Shown: in pieces, positions 42,503 to 53,346 of the stretch
Layout: every line of letters begins with the position of its first letter
Position numbering within the stretch: the stretch's first letter is position 1
The notes under the pieces: generated by a model
What the model was told of the DNA's origin: nothing
Databases searched by the model: none
The model's input: the letters and a program-made list of their open reading frames with translations, nothing else
NCBI GenBank assembly: GCA_029881725.1
Contig: JAOUMB010000007.1
Coordinates: 1 to 64,000, forward strand
Reading direction: 5' to 3'
From: Nitrospirota bacterium
Lineage (GTDB): Bacteria > Nitrospirota > JACRHL01
DNA: 64,000 bases
Made by a program: the position numbers and the translations under genes

Positions 42503-43509
42503 GGGCGGGCCTCCGGTGTTTCTGGGTTGGATGCGGCGGGGGCGTCGGCGGCGCAGCGGAAGCCGAAGGAACTGTTTTTGATTTTCGGGGTAAAGCGGCT
42601 GCGGTTGAAGCTGGGCGCGGACAGGCCGCAGCCGTAGCTCAGGCAGTCGTACCAGGAGCCGCCGCGCAGCACGCGGTTTTTTTCGCCGTAAAAATTGTTG
42701 GGGAACTCGTTGCCCGGATACGGCTGATACCAGCTGTCGGTCCACTCCCACACATTGCCGGACATGTCGAACAGGCCGTAGGGGCTTTTGCCGGAAGGGA
42801 ACGACCCCACCGGCATGGTGTGGCCCGGATCGTTCATCGAGGCCCACCGCTGGGGGGTGTTGGCGCGTTCGAGTTCAAAGTGGTTGCCCCACGGGAACAC
42901 GTTGCCGTCGGGGCCGCGCGCGGCCTTTTCCCATTCCAGCTCGTTGGGCAGGCGCTTGCCTTCCCAGCGGCAGAAGTCGTCCGCGTCGAACCAGCTGACG
43001 AACACCACCGGGTGCTCCTCCCGCCCCTCGGGGATCATGCCGTTCTTCCAGTGGCGGGGCGGGTTCACGGTTCCGCCGGAAGCGGTCACGTAGCGGCTGT
43101 AGCGGCGGTTGGTGACCTCGTACAGATCGATGTAGTAGGCGGGCAGTTCCACCACGTGTTCCGGGGTTTCGTCCAGGTTGCCCTCCCCCTCGGTGATCTC
43201 GCGCCCGTCGTTGCCGATGATGGCGGGGCCGGCGGGAATCCGCGCCATGTTGGACAGGTCGGGGCCGTGCACCGGGCCGGGGCGGGCGGGGCCGGCGTCC
43301 GCCGCGCGGGACAGGGGCGCCTCGTGGCTGCCCCCGTGGCATTCGGCGCACTCCCCCTGGGCCGGACGGACCGGGGTGGCGGCCCCGTCCGGGCCGTGGC
43401 AGGCGCCGCACGCCTCGGTGGACACCTCGGTGAACGGGGTGCCCGGCGGCAGCGCGGCGGCGGGGGCGGCCCACAACAGGGCGGCCATCAGGACGGCGAT
43501 GCGGCTCAT
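42499..43509 (-). CDS. Dihaem c plus FGE-fold periplasmic protein
   Basis: The protein is 336 residues. The signal peptide [19 protein letters not shown] is followed by two haem c motifs, CGACH and CAECH, within the next ~45 residues. An FGE-sulfatase domain covers about 90-325: [51 protein letters not shown] and GNVWEWTDSWY. After VLRGGSW comes CLSYGC, a Cys-x4-Cys pair placed like the active cysteines of formylglycine-generating enzymes; the domain ends FGFRCAAD. It overlaps both neighbours by ATGA. Haem loading would be periplasmic. It could be a redox-linked modifying enzyme (inference). Confidence 0.85.
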   Translation of the reverse strand: MSRIAVLMAALLWAAPAAALPPGTPFTEVSTEACGACHGPDGAATPVRPAQGECAECHGGSHEAPLSRAADAGPARPGPVHGPDLSNMARIPAGPAIIGNDGREITEGEGNLDETPEHVVELPAYYIDLYEVTNRRYSRYVTASGGTVNPPRHWKNGMIPEGREEHPVVFVSWFDADDFCRWEGKRLPNELEWEKAARGPDGNVFPWGNHFELERANTPQRWASMNDPGHTMPVGSFPSGKSPYGLFDMSGNVWEWTDSWYQPYPGNEFPNNFYGEKNRVLRGGSWYDCLSYGCGLSAPSFNRSRFTPKIKNSSFGFRCAADAPAASNPETPEARP

Positions 43510-44348
43510 TGCGGCGTGCTCATCTCCACCGATTTGGCGCAGCGCACGCCGGAGTCGCGGAAGCGCCCCTTGGGGTCGAAGGAGAAGCGGTAGTTGGCGC
43601 GGGAGGTTTCGCGGATGACGATTTCCAGTTCATCCGGCGGAAAGTGGCCCGGCGAGCCGTAGGAGTTGCCGCGGATCACCTTGAAGCGTTTGCCGTAGTT
43701 TTCGGACTTGTGGGTGCTGCCCGGGTAGGGGGCGTACCAGTCGCGGGTCCATTCCCAGGCATTACCGATCATGTCCTGCACCCCGTAGGGGCTGGCTCCG
43801 GCGGGCAGGGAGCCCACTGGCAGCTTGCGTCCGCCCTCGGCGCCGGTGGCCACGTTGGCCCGGGATGCGTCGAACGTGTTGCCCCACGGGAACAGGTTGC
43901 CGTCCGGGCCGCGCGCGGCTTTTTCCCACTCGGCTTCCGACGGCAGGCGCTTGCCGAAGAACAGGCAGGCGAACTGGGCCTCGTACCAGTTCAGGCCGGT
44001 CACCGGCTCGTCGTTGGTGCCGTCCGGCGGGCGGTTGTCGTTCCAGCCGTGGGGCGGCGCCACCGGCAGGTCGGTGCCGTTGAGGAATTGCAGGTACTCC
44101 GCGTTGGTCATCTCGAACGTGTCGATGTAATAGGCGGGCAGTTCCACCGTGCGCCGGGGGGTGGCGTCCGAATACCAGGTGTAGGGCAGTCCGTGCTCCG
44201 AGGCTTCCCCTTCATCGGTTTTGTCGGTGCCCATCACGAAGGGGCCGGCGGGAACCAGCACCATGCCGGCGGGGGTGGCGTCGGCCATGCCGGAGGGGGT
44301 GGTGCATCCGGCCGCGAGCACACACAGGAGGGCTATCAATCGCTTCAT
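43506..44348 (-). CDS. FGE/sulfatase-modifying-fold lipoprotein A
   Basis: The protein is 280 residues from [15 protein letters not shown] (lipobox LAAGC) at 44348; the track adds 26 codons. The FGE-sulfatase pattern is complete: [69 protein letters not shown] and [17 protein letters not shown], ending VRCAKS. Like protein C it lacks the catalytic cysteine pair. A and C are closer to each other than to B around RGNS..GHFP. It overlaps ubiD by ATGA, and its stop overlaps protein B. Confidence 0.85.
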   Translation of the reverse strand: MKRLIALLCVLAAGCTTPSGMADATPAGMVLVPAGPFVMGTDKTDEGEASEHGLPYTWYSDATPRRTVELPAYYIDTFEMTNAEYLQFLNGTDLPVAPPHGWNDNRPPDGTNDEPVTGLNWYEAQFACLFFGKRLPSEAEWEKAARGPDGNLFPWGNTFDASRANVATGAEGGRKLPVGSLPAGASPYGVQDMIGNAWEWTRDWYAPYPGSTHKSENYGKRFKVIRGNSYGSPGHFPPDELEIVIRETSRANYRFSFDPKGRFRDSGVRCAKSVEMSTPQ

Positions 44349-45808
44349 TCGGAAAAACCGTACTCCTTCCAGCGCCGGGTGACCCGCTCGACGACCTCGT
44401 CGTCCATGCGGATCGGTCTGCCCCACTCCCGGTGGGTTTCCGGCGGCATTTTGTTGGTGGCGTCAATGCCCATTTTGCTGCCCAGCCCGGCCTCCGGGCT
44501 GGCGAAATCCAGATAGTCGATGGGGGTGTTTTCCACCAGCAGGGTGTCGCGGGCCGGGTCCACCCGGGTGGAAATGGCCCACATGACGTCGTCCCAGCTT
44601 TTCACATCGATGTCGTCGTCCACCACGATGATGAACTTGGTGTACATGAACTGGCGCAGCACGCTCCACAGGCCGAACAGGATCCGCTTGGCGTGGCCCG
44701 GGTACTGCTTTTTGATGGAGATCACCGCCATGCGGTAGCTGCACGCCTCCATGGGCAGGTGCAGGTCCACCACCTCCGGGAACTGCTGCTTTAACAGCGG
44801 CACGAACACGTCGTTGAGGGCCAGCCCGAGCATGGCCGGCTCGTCCGGCGGACGGCCGGTGTAGGTGCTCATGTAGATCGGGTTTTTGCGGTGGGTGATG
44901 GCGGTGGCGGTGAACACCGGGAATTTTTCCACCTGATTGTAGTACCCGGTGTGGTCCCCGTACGGCCCCTCGTCCGCGTGCTCGGTGAGGGACACGTGCC
45001 CCTCGATGACGATCTCCGCCGTGGCGGGCACCTGCAACGGCACGGTTTTGCAGTCCACCACCTCGATGCGCTTGCCCCGCAGCAGCCCGGCGAAGTGGTA
45101 TTCCGACAGGGAGTCCGGCACCGGCGTGACGGCGGCGATGGTGGTGGCCGGTTCGCAGCCGATGGCGATGGCCACCGGAATCGGCTCCGGCTTCTTCTCG
45201 CCCCATGACTTGTGGTCCAGCGCCCCGCCCCGGTGGGCCAGCCAGCGCATGATGGCGCGTTTTTCGTCCAGCACCTGCATGCGGTAGATGCCGATGTTGG
45301 TGCGTCCGCCGTCCGGCCCCTGGGTGACCACCAGCGGCCAGGTGATGAGCGGCGCCGGTTCCCCCGGCCAGCATCCCATAACCGGAATTCGGGACAGGTC
45401 GATGCGGTCGCCGGTGAGCACCACCTCCTGACAGGCGGCGCGGGACACGCTTTTGGGCGGCATGTTCATCATCGCCTTGACCATGGGCAGCTTGTCCATG
45501 GCGTCCTTCATCCCCTTGGGCGGCTCCGGCTGGCGCAGGGCGGCCAGCATCTCACCCACCCGGCGCAGGCCGCCCGGCTCGATCTCCAGCCCCATCTCGA
45601 TGCGCCGCACGGTGCCGAACAGGTTGATGAGCACCGGCTTGTCGTACCCCTTGGGGTTTTCGAACAACAGCGCCGGGCCCCCGGCGCGCAGCACCCGGTC
45701 GCCGATCTCGGTCATCTCCAGGTGCGGGTCCACCTCGGCCTTCACCCGGTGCAGTTCCCCTTCCTTCTCCAGCCGGGTGAGGAATTCGCGCAGGTCGGAA
45801 AACGGCAT
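44345..45808 (-). CDS. ubiD: UbiD-family prenylated-FMN decarboxylase (3-octaprenyl-4-hydroxybenzoate decarboxylase)
   Basis: The protein is 487 residues from [14 protein letters not shown] at 45808; the track adds 21 codons. UbiD marks are [52 protein letters not shown], which holds the acidic catalytic residues, and [13 protein letters not shown]. It needs prenyl-FMN from UbiX, which is not in this window. In ubiquinone synthesis it decarboxylates the prenylated 4-hydroxybenzoate made by UbiA, encoded just upstream with a one-base stop/start overlap. Confidence 0.95.
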   Translation of the reverse strand: MPFSDLREFLTRLEKEGELHRVKAEVDPHLEMTEIGDRVLRAGGPALLFENPKGYDKPVLINLFGTVRRIEMGLEIEPGGLRRVGEMLAALRQPEPPKGMKDAMDKLPMVKAMMNMPPKSVSRAACQEVVLTGDRIDLSRIPVMGCWPGEPAPLITWPLVVTQGPDGGRTNIGIYRMQVLDEKRAIMRWLAHRGGALDHKSWGEKKPEPIPVAIAIGCEPATTIAAVTPVPDSLSEYHFAGLLRGKRIEVVDCKTVPLQVPATAEIVIEGHVSLTEHADEGPYGDHTGYYNQVEKFPVFTATAITHRKNPIYMSTYTGRPPDEPAMLGLALNDVFVPLLKQQFPEVVDLHLPMEACSYRMAVISIKKQYPGHAKRILFGLWSVLRQFMYTKFIIVVDDDIDVKSWDDVMWAISTRVDPARDTLLVENTPIDYLDFASPEAGLGSKMGIDATNKMPPETHREWGRPIRMDDEVVERVTRRWKEYGFSE

Positions 45809-46704
45809 CAGGCGGCTCCCGTCGGGTTGAGATCCACCAGCAACGCGGCCAGCAGCGCCGCCCCCACCCACACGTGGGCCTTGAACAGCTCAAACGCCCG
45901 GGCGCGGTCCAGCCCCCGCCGCACTTGCGCCCCCTGCCACGCGCCGTAGGCCAGCACGCCGGTCAGCGAGGCGAACCACACCGCTCCGGCCCCGTGCAGC
46001 CAGCCGGCGATGCCCAGCAACAGACAGGTGGCGGCGATGCAGCCGATGACCCAGATCCAGGCGGCCGCACCGAACAGGATGGCGGAGGAGTTCACCCCCA
46101 CCTTGCGGTCGTCGTCGATGTCCTGAATGGCATAGATGGTGTCGTAGCCGATGGCCCAGAAGATGGTGGCGGCAAACAGCAGGGCGGGGGCCAGCGCCAC
46201 TTCGCGGGTGACCGCCGCCCAGGCCATGAAGGCCCCCCAGCCGAAGGCCATGCCCAGAAATGCCTGCGGCACCGATACGAAGCGCTTGGTGAACGGGTAC
46301 AGCACCGCGAGGCCGAGCCCGGCCCCGGAAAGCAGGATGGTGAGCCGGTTCAGGTGCAGGATCAGCAGCAGGCTGACGCCCACCAGCAGGGCGAACACCA
46401 CCAGCGCGGTGGCCACGCTCAGGCGGCCGTCGGCCAGCGGGCGGGTGCGGGTGCGCGCCACCAGCGGATCGATGCGCCGGTCGGCGATGTCGTTGATCAC
46501 GCACCCGGCGCTGCGCATCAGGAACGCGCCCACGGTGAAAATGGCCACCAGTTGCCAGTCCGGGCGACCGCCGGAAGCCAGGGTCAGCGCCCACAGGGAC
46601 GGCCACAGCAGCAGCAGGGTGCCGTACGGCTTGCCGACGCGCATCAGGTCGAGCACGGCACGCAACGTCTGCCGCACTCCCCGGGCGCGTCCGGGGGCTG
46701 GCAT
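45808..46704 (-). CDS. ubiA: 4-hydroxybenzoate polyprenyltransferase
   Basis: The protein is about 298 residues from MPAPGRARG at 46704. The track starts 67 codons upstream, but that part lacks family features; a GTG in between is possible. Membrane helices carry the two prenyl-pyrophosphate motifs of Ubi[22 protein letters not shown] (first Asp-rich) and [18 protein letters not shown] (second). It attaches the polyprenyl tail to 4-hydroxybenzoate in the inner membrane. It is the first gene of the leftward operon and divergent from the GNAT-deacetylase gene. Confidence 0.95.
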   Translation of the reverse strand: MPAPGRARGVRQTLRAVLDLMRVGKPYGTLLLLWPSLWALTLASGGRPDWQLVAIFTVGAFLMRSAGCVINDIADRRIDPLVARTRTRPLADGRLSVATALVVFALLVGVSLLLILHLNRLTILLSGAGLGLAVLYPFTKRFVSVPQAFLGMAFGWGAFMAWAAVTREVALAPALLFAATIFWAIGYDTIYAIQDIDDDRKVGVNSSAILFGAAAWIWVIGCIAATCLLLGIAGWLHGAGAVWFASLTGVLAYGAWQGAQVRRGLDRARAFELFKAHVWVGAALLAALLVDLNPTGAA

Positions 46705-46861
46705 GGCACTGGAAGGGGTGGGATTCACGAGCGGATCACCAAGGCGGATCACAACCTGCGTATTAAAGGGAAAAAGGTCCGGAAAGGGTACGTTTCCGGC
46801 GTCCCGCGAGTCAAGGCACGGGGGGTGCGGGAGGGGCTTTTCAAATCGTTGAAAATCCCTG

Positions 46862-46890
46862 CTGACGCACGTTCGGAGTGGGGTTATATT
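46862..46890 (+). promoter_or_regulatory. Candidate promoter of the GNAT-deacetylase gene
   Basis: CTGACG and TATATT are spaced by exactly 17 bases, a plausible sigma70-type pair pointing right. It lies about 104 bp upstream of ATG 46994. Confidence 0.45.
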
Positions 46891-46993
46891 GATCGCACCT
46901 TTCACCCCATGGAACCCTTATGCGGCAGCGGATCCCGATGACCTCTCACCACCCCTTCCGGGGCCGCCGCGGCGCGTCCCGTCCGGAGGCGGC

Positions 46994-48715
46994 ATGATCC
47001 GCTTCCGGCATCTGTTCGGCATCGCCCGTGAGCTGGATCGCCAGCACGTGGAGGAGATGCGCGCGATCTATGTGAAGGCGTTCCCGTACCTGCCCGAGTA
47101 CGTGGACAAGCTGATCGGCTGGCTGGAGCATGGGGCCCCCGCCGGGGTGGAGCCGGTGCTGCTGCTGTCCCTGAGCGCGCACAAGGTGACCGGCTTTGCC
47201 TGGGTGCTGTATTTTCCCGACCGCCGGCTGGGGTACCTGGATTACCTGGCCAGCGATCCGGGCAGTTCCGCGCGGGGCATCGGCGGGGCCTTGTATGAGG
47301 CGCTGCGCGAACTGATGCAGCAGAAGGGGGCGCGCGGCCTGTTTCTGGAAGTGCCCCACGACGACCCGAAACTGCTGCGGGAGCCGGAGCGGGCGCCGCT
47401 GAACCGCAAGCGGCTGCGGTTTTACGAGCAGTACGGCGCCTTTCCGGTGGAGCATACCGCCTTCGACTGCACCGCCACCGCCGCCAACGAGGGGTGGATG
47501 ACCCATCTGGTGTTCGATCCGCTGGACCGTTCCCGCCCCCTGCGCGCCGCCGCCGCCCGCCGCTTTGTGCGGGCCCTGTACCGGCGCAAGTACGACCTGG
47601 ACCCGAAGGACCCGGTGCTGGCGGGGGTGATTGCCTCCTTCATCGATGACCCGGTGCGCCTGCGGTCTCCCCGTTACGTGCAGCCGGAGGTGGCGATGCG
47701 GGCGGTGCCCAAGCGGCTGGCGCGCATCAAGGTGGTCACCACCGAGCGCCATTGGCTGCACCACATGAAGGAAAAGGGGTATGTGGAACGCCCGGTGCGC
47801 ATGGAGGCGGTGCTCAAGGGGCTGGAGGGCATCGGCATGGAAAAGGTGGCGGCGCGCCACTATGGCGAGTCGCCCATCCGGGCGGTGCACACGGCGGCGC
47901 TGGTGGGGTATCTGGCCCGCGCCTCGGCCCGGCTGGACCCCAAGCAGCTGATCTATCCCACCGTGTTTCCGTTGCGGCGGCGGCAAAAACCGCCCCGCTC
48001 CTTCGAGATGCGCGCCGGATATTTTTGCCTGGACACCTTCACCCCCCTTGGCCACAACACCTATCGGGCCGCCCGTTCGGCGGTGGACGCGGCCCTTACC
48101 GGCGCCCGGCTGGTGCTGGACGGCGAGCGCTTCGCCTATGCCCTGTGCCGTCCTCCCGGCCACCACGCGGAGCCGGGGGCCTGGGGCGGCTTCTGTTATT
48201 TCAACAACGCCGCCATTGCCGCCCACTTTCTGTCCGCCCACGGCAAGGTGGCGTTGATCGACATCGACCACCACCACGGCAACGGCACCCAGGAGATCTT
48301 CTATCGCCGCAGCGACGTGCTGGTGATCAACCTGCATTGCAGCCCGGACCATGCCTATCCCTACTTCAGCGGCTTTGCCGACGAGCGCGGGGAGGGGGAG
48401 GGCAAGGGCTTCAACCTGAACTATCCGCTGCCGCCGGGTACCGGTGACGACGCCTACATGCGGGCCCTGGGGGATGCGGTGCACCACATCAAGCGGTTTG
48501 CGCCGGAGTTTCTGGTGGTGTCGCTGGGCTACGACATCATGCGCGGGGATCCCACCGGCACCTTCACCATCAGCGGCGGCGGCATGCGCTCCATCGGGCG
48601 GCGCCTGGGGGGGGTGAACCTGCCCACCCTGCTGGTGCAGGAGGGGGGGTATTCGTTGCGCAACCTGCGCATCGGTTCGCGGGCGCTGGCGGCGGGCCTG
48701 ACCGAACGGTGGTGA
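46994..48715 (+). CDS. GNAT acetyltransferase fused to histone-deacetylase-like amidohydrolase
   Basis: The protein is 573 residues from ATG 46994 (GGAGG upstream; the track adds 35 codons). About residues 1-180 are GNAT-like: VTGFAWVLYFPDRRLGYLDYLASDPGSSARGIGGALYEALREL holds the acetyl-CoA loop. About 240-573 are an arginase-fold deacetylase: RPPGHHAEPGAWGGFCYFNNAA, LIDIDHHHGNGTQEIF (zinc ligands) and QEGGYSLRNL (catalytic Tyr). Bacterial members of the deacetylase class act on acetylpolyamines or acetyl-lysine. Joining an acetyl-adding and an acetyl-removing fold in one chain is notable; the substrate is unknown. Confidence 0.9.
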   Translation: MIRFRHLFGIARELDRQHVEEMRAIYVKAFPYLPEYVDKLIGWLEHGAPAGVEPVLLLSLSAHKVTGFAWVLYFPDRRLGYLDYLASDPGSSARGIGGALYEALRELMQQKGARGLFLEVPHDDPKLLREPERAPLNRKRLRFYEQYGAFPVEHTAFDCTATAANEGWMTHLVFDPLDRSRPLRAAAARRFVRALYRRKYDLDPKDPVLAGVIASFIDDPVRLRSPRYVQPEVAMRAVPKRLARIKVVTTERHWLHHMKEKGYVERPVRMEAVLKGLEGIGMEKVAARHYGESPIRAVHTAALVGYLARASARLDPKQLIYPTVFPLRRRQKPPRSFEMRAGYFCLDTFTPLGHNTYRAARSAVDAALTGARLVLDGERFAYALCRPPGHHAEPGAWGGFCYFNNAAIAAHFLSAHGKVALIDIDHHHGNGTQEIFYRRSDVLVINLHCSPDHAYPYFSGFADERGEGEGKGFNLNYPLPPGTGDDAYMRALGDAVHHIKRFAPEFLVVSLGYDIMRGDPTGTFTISGGGMRSIGRRLGGVNLPTLLVQEGGYSLRNLRIGSRALAAGLTERW

Positions 48716-48898
48716 CCGGCTGCGGCTGAAGGGCATCACATCCTGAGCAAAGGGGCACCCCGATACGGCTTTTGTGGTATCCTTGCCCCCATTCCAACCG
48801 GATCGTTTCGCTGTTTTCTGACCCGTTTCGAAACCGATGTTTTACGTGTACACCGGCCGTTCCACTCTCATTTTCCACCCTGAAACCGGAGCCGCCCC

Positions 48899-49600
48899 GT
48901 GACCATCGGCATCGTTGTATTTCCAGGTTCCAACTGCGACCACGACGTTCACCACGTGATTACCGCCGTGAGTGGCGGCGAGGCCCGCTTCCTGTGGCAC
49001 AAGGACACCGACCTGAGCGGCATCTCCGCCGTGGTGCTGCCGGGAGGCTTTTCCTATGGTGACTACCTGCGCTGCGGAGCCATTGCCCGGGTCAGCCCGA
49101 TCATGGGCGAGGTGAAACGCTTCGCCGCCCAGGGGCGTCCGGTGGTCGGCATCTGCAACGGCTTTCAGGTGATGGTCGAGTCGGGCATCCTGCCCGGCGC
49201 GCTGGTGCGCAACCGGGACCTGCGCTTCATCTGCCAGCCGCAAACCCTGGTGGTGGAGCAGACCGACTCCCCCTACACTTCCGGCTACGCCCCCGGGCAG
49301 GTGGTGAACTTTCCCATCGCCCACGCGGACGGCAACTATTCGGCCAGCCCCGACACCCTCAGGATGCTCGAAAGCGAAGGGCGGGTGGCATTCCGCTACG
49401 CCGCCGCGGACGGCACCGTTAGCGATGCCACCAACCCCAACGGCAGTGCCGGCAACATTGCCGGCATCTTTGGCGACACCCGCAACGTGCTGGGCCTGAT
49501 GCCCCACCCGGAACGCAACGCCGAGGCGGCGCTGGGCGACGGCGCCGGACGTGCATTCTTCGACGGGCTGGTGGCCCACCTGCAGGGAGCTTCCGCATGA
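48899..49600 (+). CDS. purQ: Phosphoribosylformylglycinamidine synthase glutaminase subunit
   Basis: The protein is 233 residues, starting with GTG (GGAG upstream). It is a class I glutamine amidotransferase: [27 protein letters not shown], the nucleophile Cys in [11 protein letters not shown], and the His-Glu of LMPHPERN. It gives ammonia to PurL for step four of purine synthesis. Its stop overlaps the purL start (ATGA). No purS precedes it in the 183-bp gap upstream. Confidence 0.97.
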   Translation: MTIGIVVFPGSNCDHDVHHVITAVSGGEARFLWHKDTDLSGISAVVLPGGFSYGDYLRCGAIARVSPIMGEVKRFAAQGRPVVGICNGFQVMVESGILPGALVRNRDLRFICQPQTLVVEQTDSPYTSGYAPGQVVNFPIAHADGNYSASPDTLRMLESEGRVAFRYAAADGTVSDATNPNGSAGNIAGIFGDTRNVLGLMPHPERNAEAALGDGAGRAFFDGLVAHLQGASA

Positions 49601-51858
49601 GCGTGTATCTCAACCCCGACGAGCCGGAGGTCACCGCCGGGCTGGGTGCCGAATTCGGCCTCACCGCGGACGAATACAAGACCGCCTGCGAGATTGTCGG
49701 GCGCACCCCCACCTGGACCGAACTGGGTATTTTTTCGGTCATGTGGAGCGAACATTGCTCCTACAAAAGCAGCCGCGTGCACCTGAAGCGGCTGCCCACC
49801 GAGGGGCCGCAGGTGGTGCTGGGGCCGGGCGAGAACGCCGGTGCGGTGGATATCGGCGACGGCCTGTGCGCGGTGTTCAAGATGGAATCCCACAACCACC
49901 CGTCGTTCATCGAGCCGGTGCAGGGGGCGGCCACCGGCGTGGGCGGCATCCTGCGCGACGTGTTCACCATGGGCGCGCGCCCGGTGGCGCTGCTCAACAG
50001 CCTGCGCTTCGGTTCCCTGTCCCGCCCCCAAAATCGCTACCTGTTCTCCCATGTGGTGGAGGGCATCAGCCACTACGGCAACTGCGTGGGCGTGCCCACC
50101 GTGGGCGGCGAGGTGTACTTCAACGACATCTACAACCAGAATTGCCTGGTGAACGCCATGTGCGTGGGCATCGCCCGTTCCGACCGGCTGTTCATGGGGG
50201 TGGCCAAGGGGGTGGGCAACCCGGTCATGTACGTGGGCGCCAAAACCGGACGCGACGGCATCCACGGCGCCACCATGGCCAGCGAGGAGTTCGGCGAGAA
50301 CGAGGAAAAACGCCCCACGGTGCAGGTGGGCGACCCGTTCACCGAAAAGCTGCTGATCGAGGCGTGCATGGAACTGATGGCCCAGGACCACATCGAGGGC
50401 ATCCAGGACATGGGCGCCGCCGGTCTTACCAGTTCCTCCTGCGAGATGGCCAGCCGCGCCGGCACCGGCATCGAGATGATTCTGGACGACGTGCCGTGCC
50501 GCGAGGAGGGGATGACCCCCTACGAGATGATGCTCTCCGAGAGTCAGGAACGCATGCTGCTGGTGGCCCGCCCCGGCCACGAGGACGCGGTGCGGGCGAT
50601 TTTTGAAAAATGGGACCTGGAAGCGGCGGTGGTGGGCAAGGTGACCGACGACGGCATGCTGCGCCTCAAGTTCCAGGGCAACACCGTGTGCGAGATCCCG
50701 GTGCACCCGCTGGCGGAACAGGCCCCCCGCTATGAACGCCCGATGGCGGTGCCGGAATACCTGGACGCGTTGCAGGCCTTCGACCCCCACTCCCTGGCCG
50801 AGCCGAAGGATTTCAACGAGGTGCTGCTGGCCCTGCTGGCCGCGCCCACCATCGCCAGCAAGGAATGGGTGTTCGGCCAGTACGACCACATGGTGCAGGT
50901 GAACACCGAGGTGCCCCCCGGTTCCGACGCGGCGGTGCTGCGCATCCGCGACGAAAACGGCAACGACACCGGCCGTCACCTGGCCATGACCACCGACTGC
51001 AACAGCCGCCACTGCATGCTCAACCCCTATACCGGGGCGGCACTGGCGGTGGCCGAATGCGCGCGCAACATCGTCGCCTCCGGCGGCCGCCCGCTGGGTA
51101 TCACCGATTGCATGAACTTCGGCAACCCGGAGCGGCCGGACATCATGTGGCAGTTCGCCATGGCCGTGGAGGGCATTTCCGACGCCTGCAAGGCGCTGGA
51201 CGCCCCGGTGGTGTCGGGCAACGTGTCGCTGTATAACGAAACCCTGGGGCAGGGCATCTACCCGACTCCCACCATCGGCATGGTGGGCATTGTGGAAAAC
51301 GGGCGTTCCCCGGTCACCGCGTCGTTCAAGGACGACGGCGACATCATCGTGCTGGTGGGCACCACCGCCGACGACCTGGGCGGCTCCGAATACCTGGCCG
51401 TGTGGCATTCCCGCGAGCAGGGCCTTCCGCCCCAGCTGGATCTGACCCGGGCCCGCGCTACCAACGACGCGGTGCTGAAGCTGATGGACACCGGCTGCGT
51501 GAAAAGCTGCCACGATCTGGCCGAGGGGGGACTGGCGGTGGCCCTGGCGGAGTCCGCCATCGGCGGCCGCATCGGCTGTCAGGTGGGCATCGAGTCCAAC
51601 GGCCTGCGGCGGGATGAAGTGCTGTTTTCGGAAAGCCCGTCCCGCTTCATTCTGACCGTCAGCCCCGCCAACCGGGACGTGATGACGGAAACCCTCACCG
51701 AAAGCGGGGTGGCCTTTGCCGAACTCGGGTGGGTGCGGGGCGACCGGATCCAGATGGGCATCGATCGCAAGCTGACCGTGGACGTGGCGCTGGCGGCCGC
51801 CGCCGACACGTTCAAAAACAGCATTGCGAAAACCCTGGAAGGGGGCGCCGGATCGTGA
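49597..51858 (+). CDS. purL: Phosphoribosylformylglycinamidine synthase subunit PurL (short form)
   Basis: The 753 residues match small PurL, not the ~1300-residue fused form of gammaproteobacteria. [59 protein letters not shown]-like ([10 protein letters not shown]) and [31 protein letters not shown] are the AIRS-type ATPase marks. It converts FGAR to FGAM with PurQ and PurS. Its end overlaps the purF GTG start (GTGA). Confidence 0.97.
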   Translation: MSVYLNPDEPEVTAGLGAEFGLTADEYKTACEIVGRTPTWTELGIFSVMWSEHCSYKSSRVHLKRLPTEGPQVVLGPGENAGAVDIGDGLCAVFKMESHNHPSFIEPVQGAATGVGGILRDVFTMGARPVALLNSLRFGSLSRPQNRYLFSHVVEGISHYGNCVGVPTVGGEVYFNDIYNQNCLVNAMCVGIARSDRLFMGVAKGVGNPVMYVGAKTGRDGIHGATMASEEFGENEEKRPTVQVGDPFTEKLLIEACMELMAQDHIEGIQDMGAAGLTSSSCEMASRAGTGIEMILDDVPCREEGMTPYEMMLSESQERMLLVARPGHEDAVRAIFEKWDLEAAVVGKVTDDGMLRLKFQGNTVCEIPVHPLAEQAPRYERPMAVPEYLDALQAFDPHSLAEPKDFNEVLLALLAAPTIASKEWVFGQYDHMVQVNTEVPPGSDAAVLRIRDENGNDTGRHLAMTTDCNSRHCMLNPYTGAALAVAECARNIVASGGRPLGITDCMNFGNPERPDIMWQFAMAVEGISDACKALDAPVVSGNVSLYNETLGQGIYPTPTIGMVGIVENGRSPVTASFKDDGDIIVLVGTTADDLGGSEYLAVWHSREQGLPPQLDLTRARATNDAVLKLMDTGCVKSCHDLAEGGLAVALAESAIGGRIGCQVGIESNGLRRDEVLFSESPSRFILTVSPANRDVMTETLTESGVAFAELGWVRGDRIQMGIDRKLTVDVALAAAADTFKNSIAKTLEGGAGS

Positions 51859-53294
51859 GCGGATGCGAATTCACCCTGGAGGAACTGCGCCACGACAAAC
51901 CGCGCGAGGAGTGCGGCGTGGTGGGGGTGTTCAACCACCCGGAGGCGGCCAACCTGGCCTATCTGAGCCTGTATGCCCAGCAGCACCGGGGCCAGGAGGG
52001 GGCCGGCATCGTCAGCTACAACGCCGAGGACGATGAGTTCCACACCATCAAGGGGCAGGGGCTGGTGCCGGACATCTTCAGCCACGCCAAGCTGCAGAAG
52101 CTGCCGGGCAACTTCGCCATCGGCCACAACCGCTATTCCACCGCGGGCGGCGCCGGGCTCAAGAACGTGCAGCCGCTGGTGGCCAAATCGGCCCTGGGTA
52201 CCATCGCCATGGCCCACAACGGCAACCTGACCAACGCGGACCTGCTGCGCGAGCAACTGGAGGAGCAGGGGGCCATCTTCCAGTCCAGCATCGACAGCGA
52301 GGTGCTCCTGCACCTGATCGCCCGCTCCCGCGAAAAGAGTTTTCCCCGCCGCATCATCGACGCCATCGCCCAGGTGAAGGGTGGGTTTTCGCTGATCTTC
52401 CTCACCGAAGACAGCCTGGTGGGAGTGCGCGACCCGCACGGTTTCCGCCCCCTGTCCCTGGGGCGCTTCCTGGACGGCGGGTATGTGCTGGCCTCGGAAA
52501 CCTGCGCCTTCGACCTGATCGGCGCGGAGTTCGAGCGCGACATCCGCCCCGGCGAGATGGTGGTCATCAACGGCAGCGAGGTGTCCAGCTGCATGCCGTT
52601 CCAGATTCACGAGGGGGCATTCTGCATTTTCGAATACGTCTACTTCTCCCGCGTGGACAGCAAGATCGGCGGCAACACCGTGTGGACCGTGCGCAAGAAC
52701 CAGGGGCGGTTCCTGGCGCGGGAAACCCCGGTGGAGGCCGACGTGGTGATCCCGGTGCCGGATTCCGGTGTGGCCACCGCCATGGGGTTCGCCGAGGAGT
52801 CGGGCATCCCCTATGAGATGGGGCTGATCCGCAATCACTACGTGGGGCGTACCTTCATCGAGCCGCAGAGTTCCATCCGCCACTTCGGGGTGAAGATCAA
52901 GCTGAACCCGGTGCGCGAGGTGATCGAGGGCAAGCGCGTGGTGGTGGTGGACGATTCCATCGTGCGCGGCACCACCAGCCGCAAGATTGTGGAGATGATC
53001 CGCCGGGCGGGCGCCCGCGAGGTGCACATGCGCATCGGCTCGCCGAAGATCATTTCCCCCTGTTTTTACGGCATCGATACCCCCACCCGCGAGGAACTGA
53101 TCGGCTCCTCCAACAACGTGGAGGAAATCCGCCAGCACCTGACCGCCGACACCCTGGGCTACCTGAGCGAGGAGGGGCTGCTGGCCGCGTCCCCCAAGCT
53201 GGGCGGCTATTGCACCGCCTGCTTCAGCGGCAACTATCCGGTCAATGTGGTGTTCGACAAGCCGGAGCAGGGCGGCCTGTTCCAGGGCGGATAG
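51855..53294 (+). CDS. purF: Amidophosphoribosyltransferase
   Basis: The protein is 479 residues from GTG 51855, overlapping the purL stop; the track adds 42 codons. After an ~18-residue propeptide comes Cys in REECGVVG, the N-terminal nucleophile of the glutaminase. The PRPP motif is [18 protein letters not shown]. Cysteines in [19 protein letters not shown] and [12 protein letters not shown] match the four ligands of the [4Fe-4S] form known from Bacillus, so an oxygen-sensitive cluster enzyme is predicted. It starts purine synthesis. Confidence 0.97.
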   Translation: MSGCEFTLEELRHDKPREECGVVGVFNHPEAANLAYLSLYAQQHRGQEGAGIVSYNAEDDEFHTIKGQGLVPDIFSHAKLQKLPGNFAIGHNRYSTAGGAGLKNVQPLVAKSALGTIAMAHNGNLTNADLLREQLEEQGAIFQSSIDSEVLLHLIARSREKSFPRRIIDAIAQVKGGFSLIFLTEDSLVGVRDPHGFRPLSLGRFLDGGYVLASETCAFDLIGAEFERDIRPGEMVVINGSEVSSCMPFQIHEGAFCIFEYVYFSRVDSKIGGNTVWTVRKNQGRFLARETPVEADVVIPVPDSGVATAMGFAEESGIPYEMGLIRNHYVGRTFIEPQSSIRHFGVKIKLNPVREVIEGKRVVVVDDSIVRGTTSRKIVEMIRRAGAREVHMRIGSPKIISPCFYGIDTPTREELIGSSNNVEEIRQHLTADTLGYLSEEGLLAASPKLGGYCTACFSGNYPVNVVFDKPEQGGLFQGG

Positions 53295-53346
53295 GCCCGC
53301 ATTTCATTTTTTGTCGCGGGGTCCGGTCTCCGGGAGAGGGAAGTCC

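Noticed and set aside
41684-44348. Calling all three FGE-fold genes formylglycine-generating enzymes
   Set aside because: Only the dihaem member has the expected cysteine pair, and no sulfatase is in the window.
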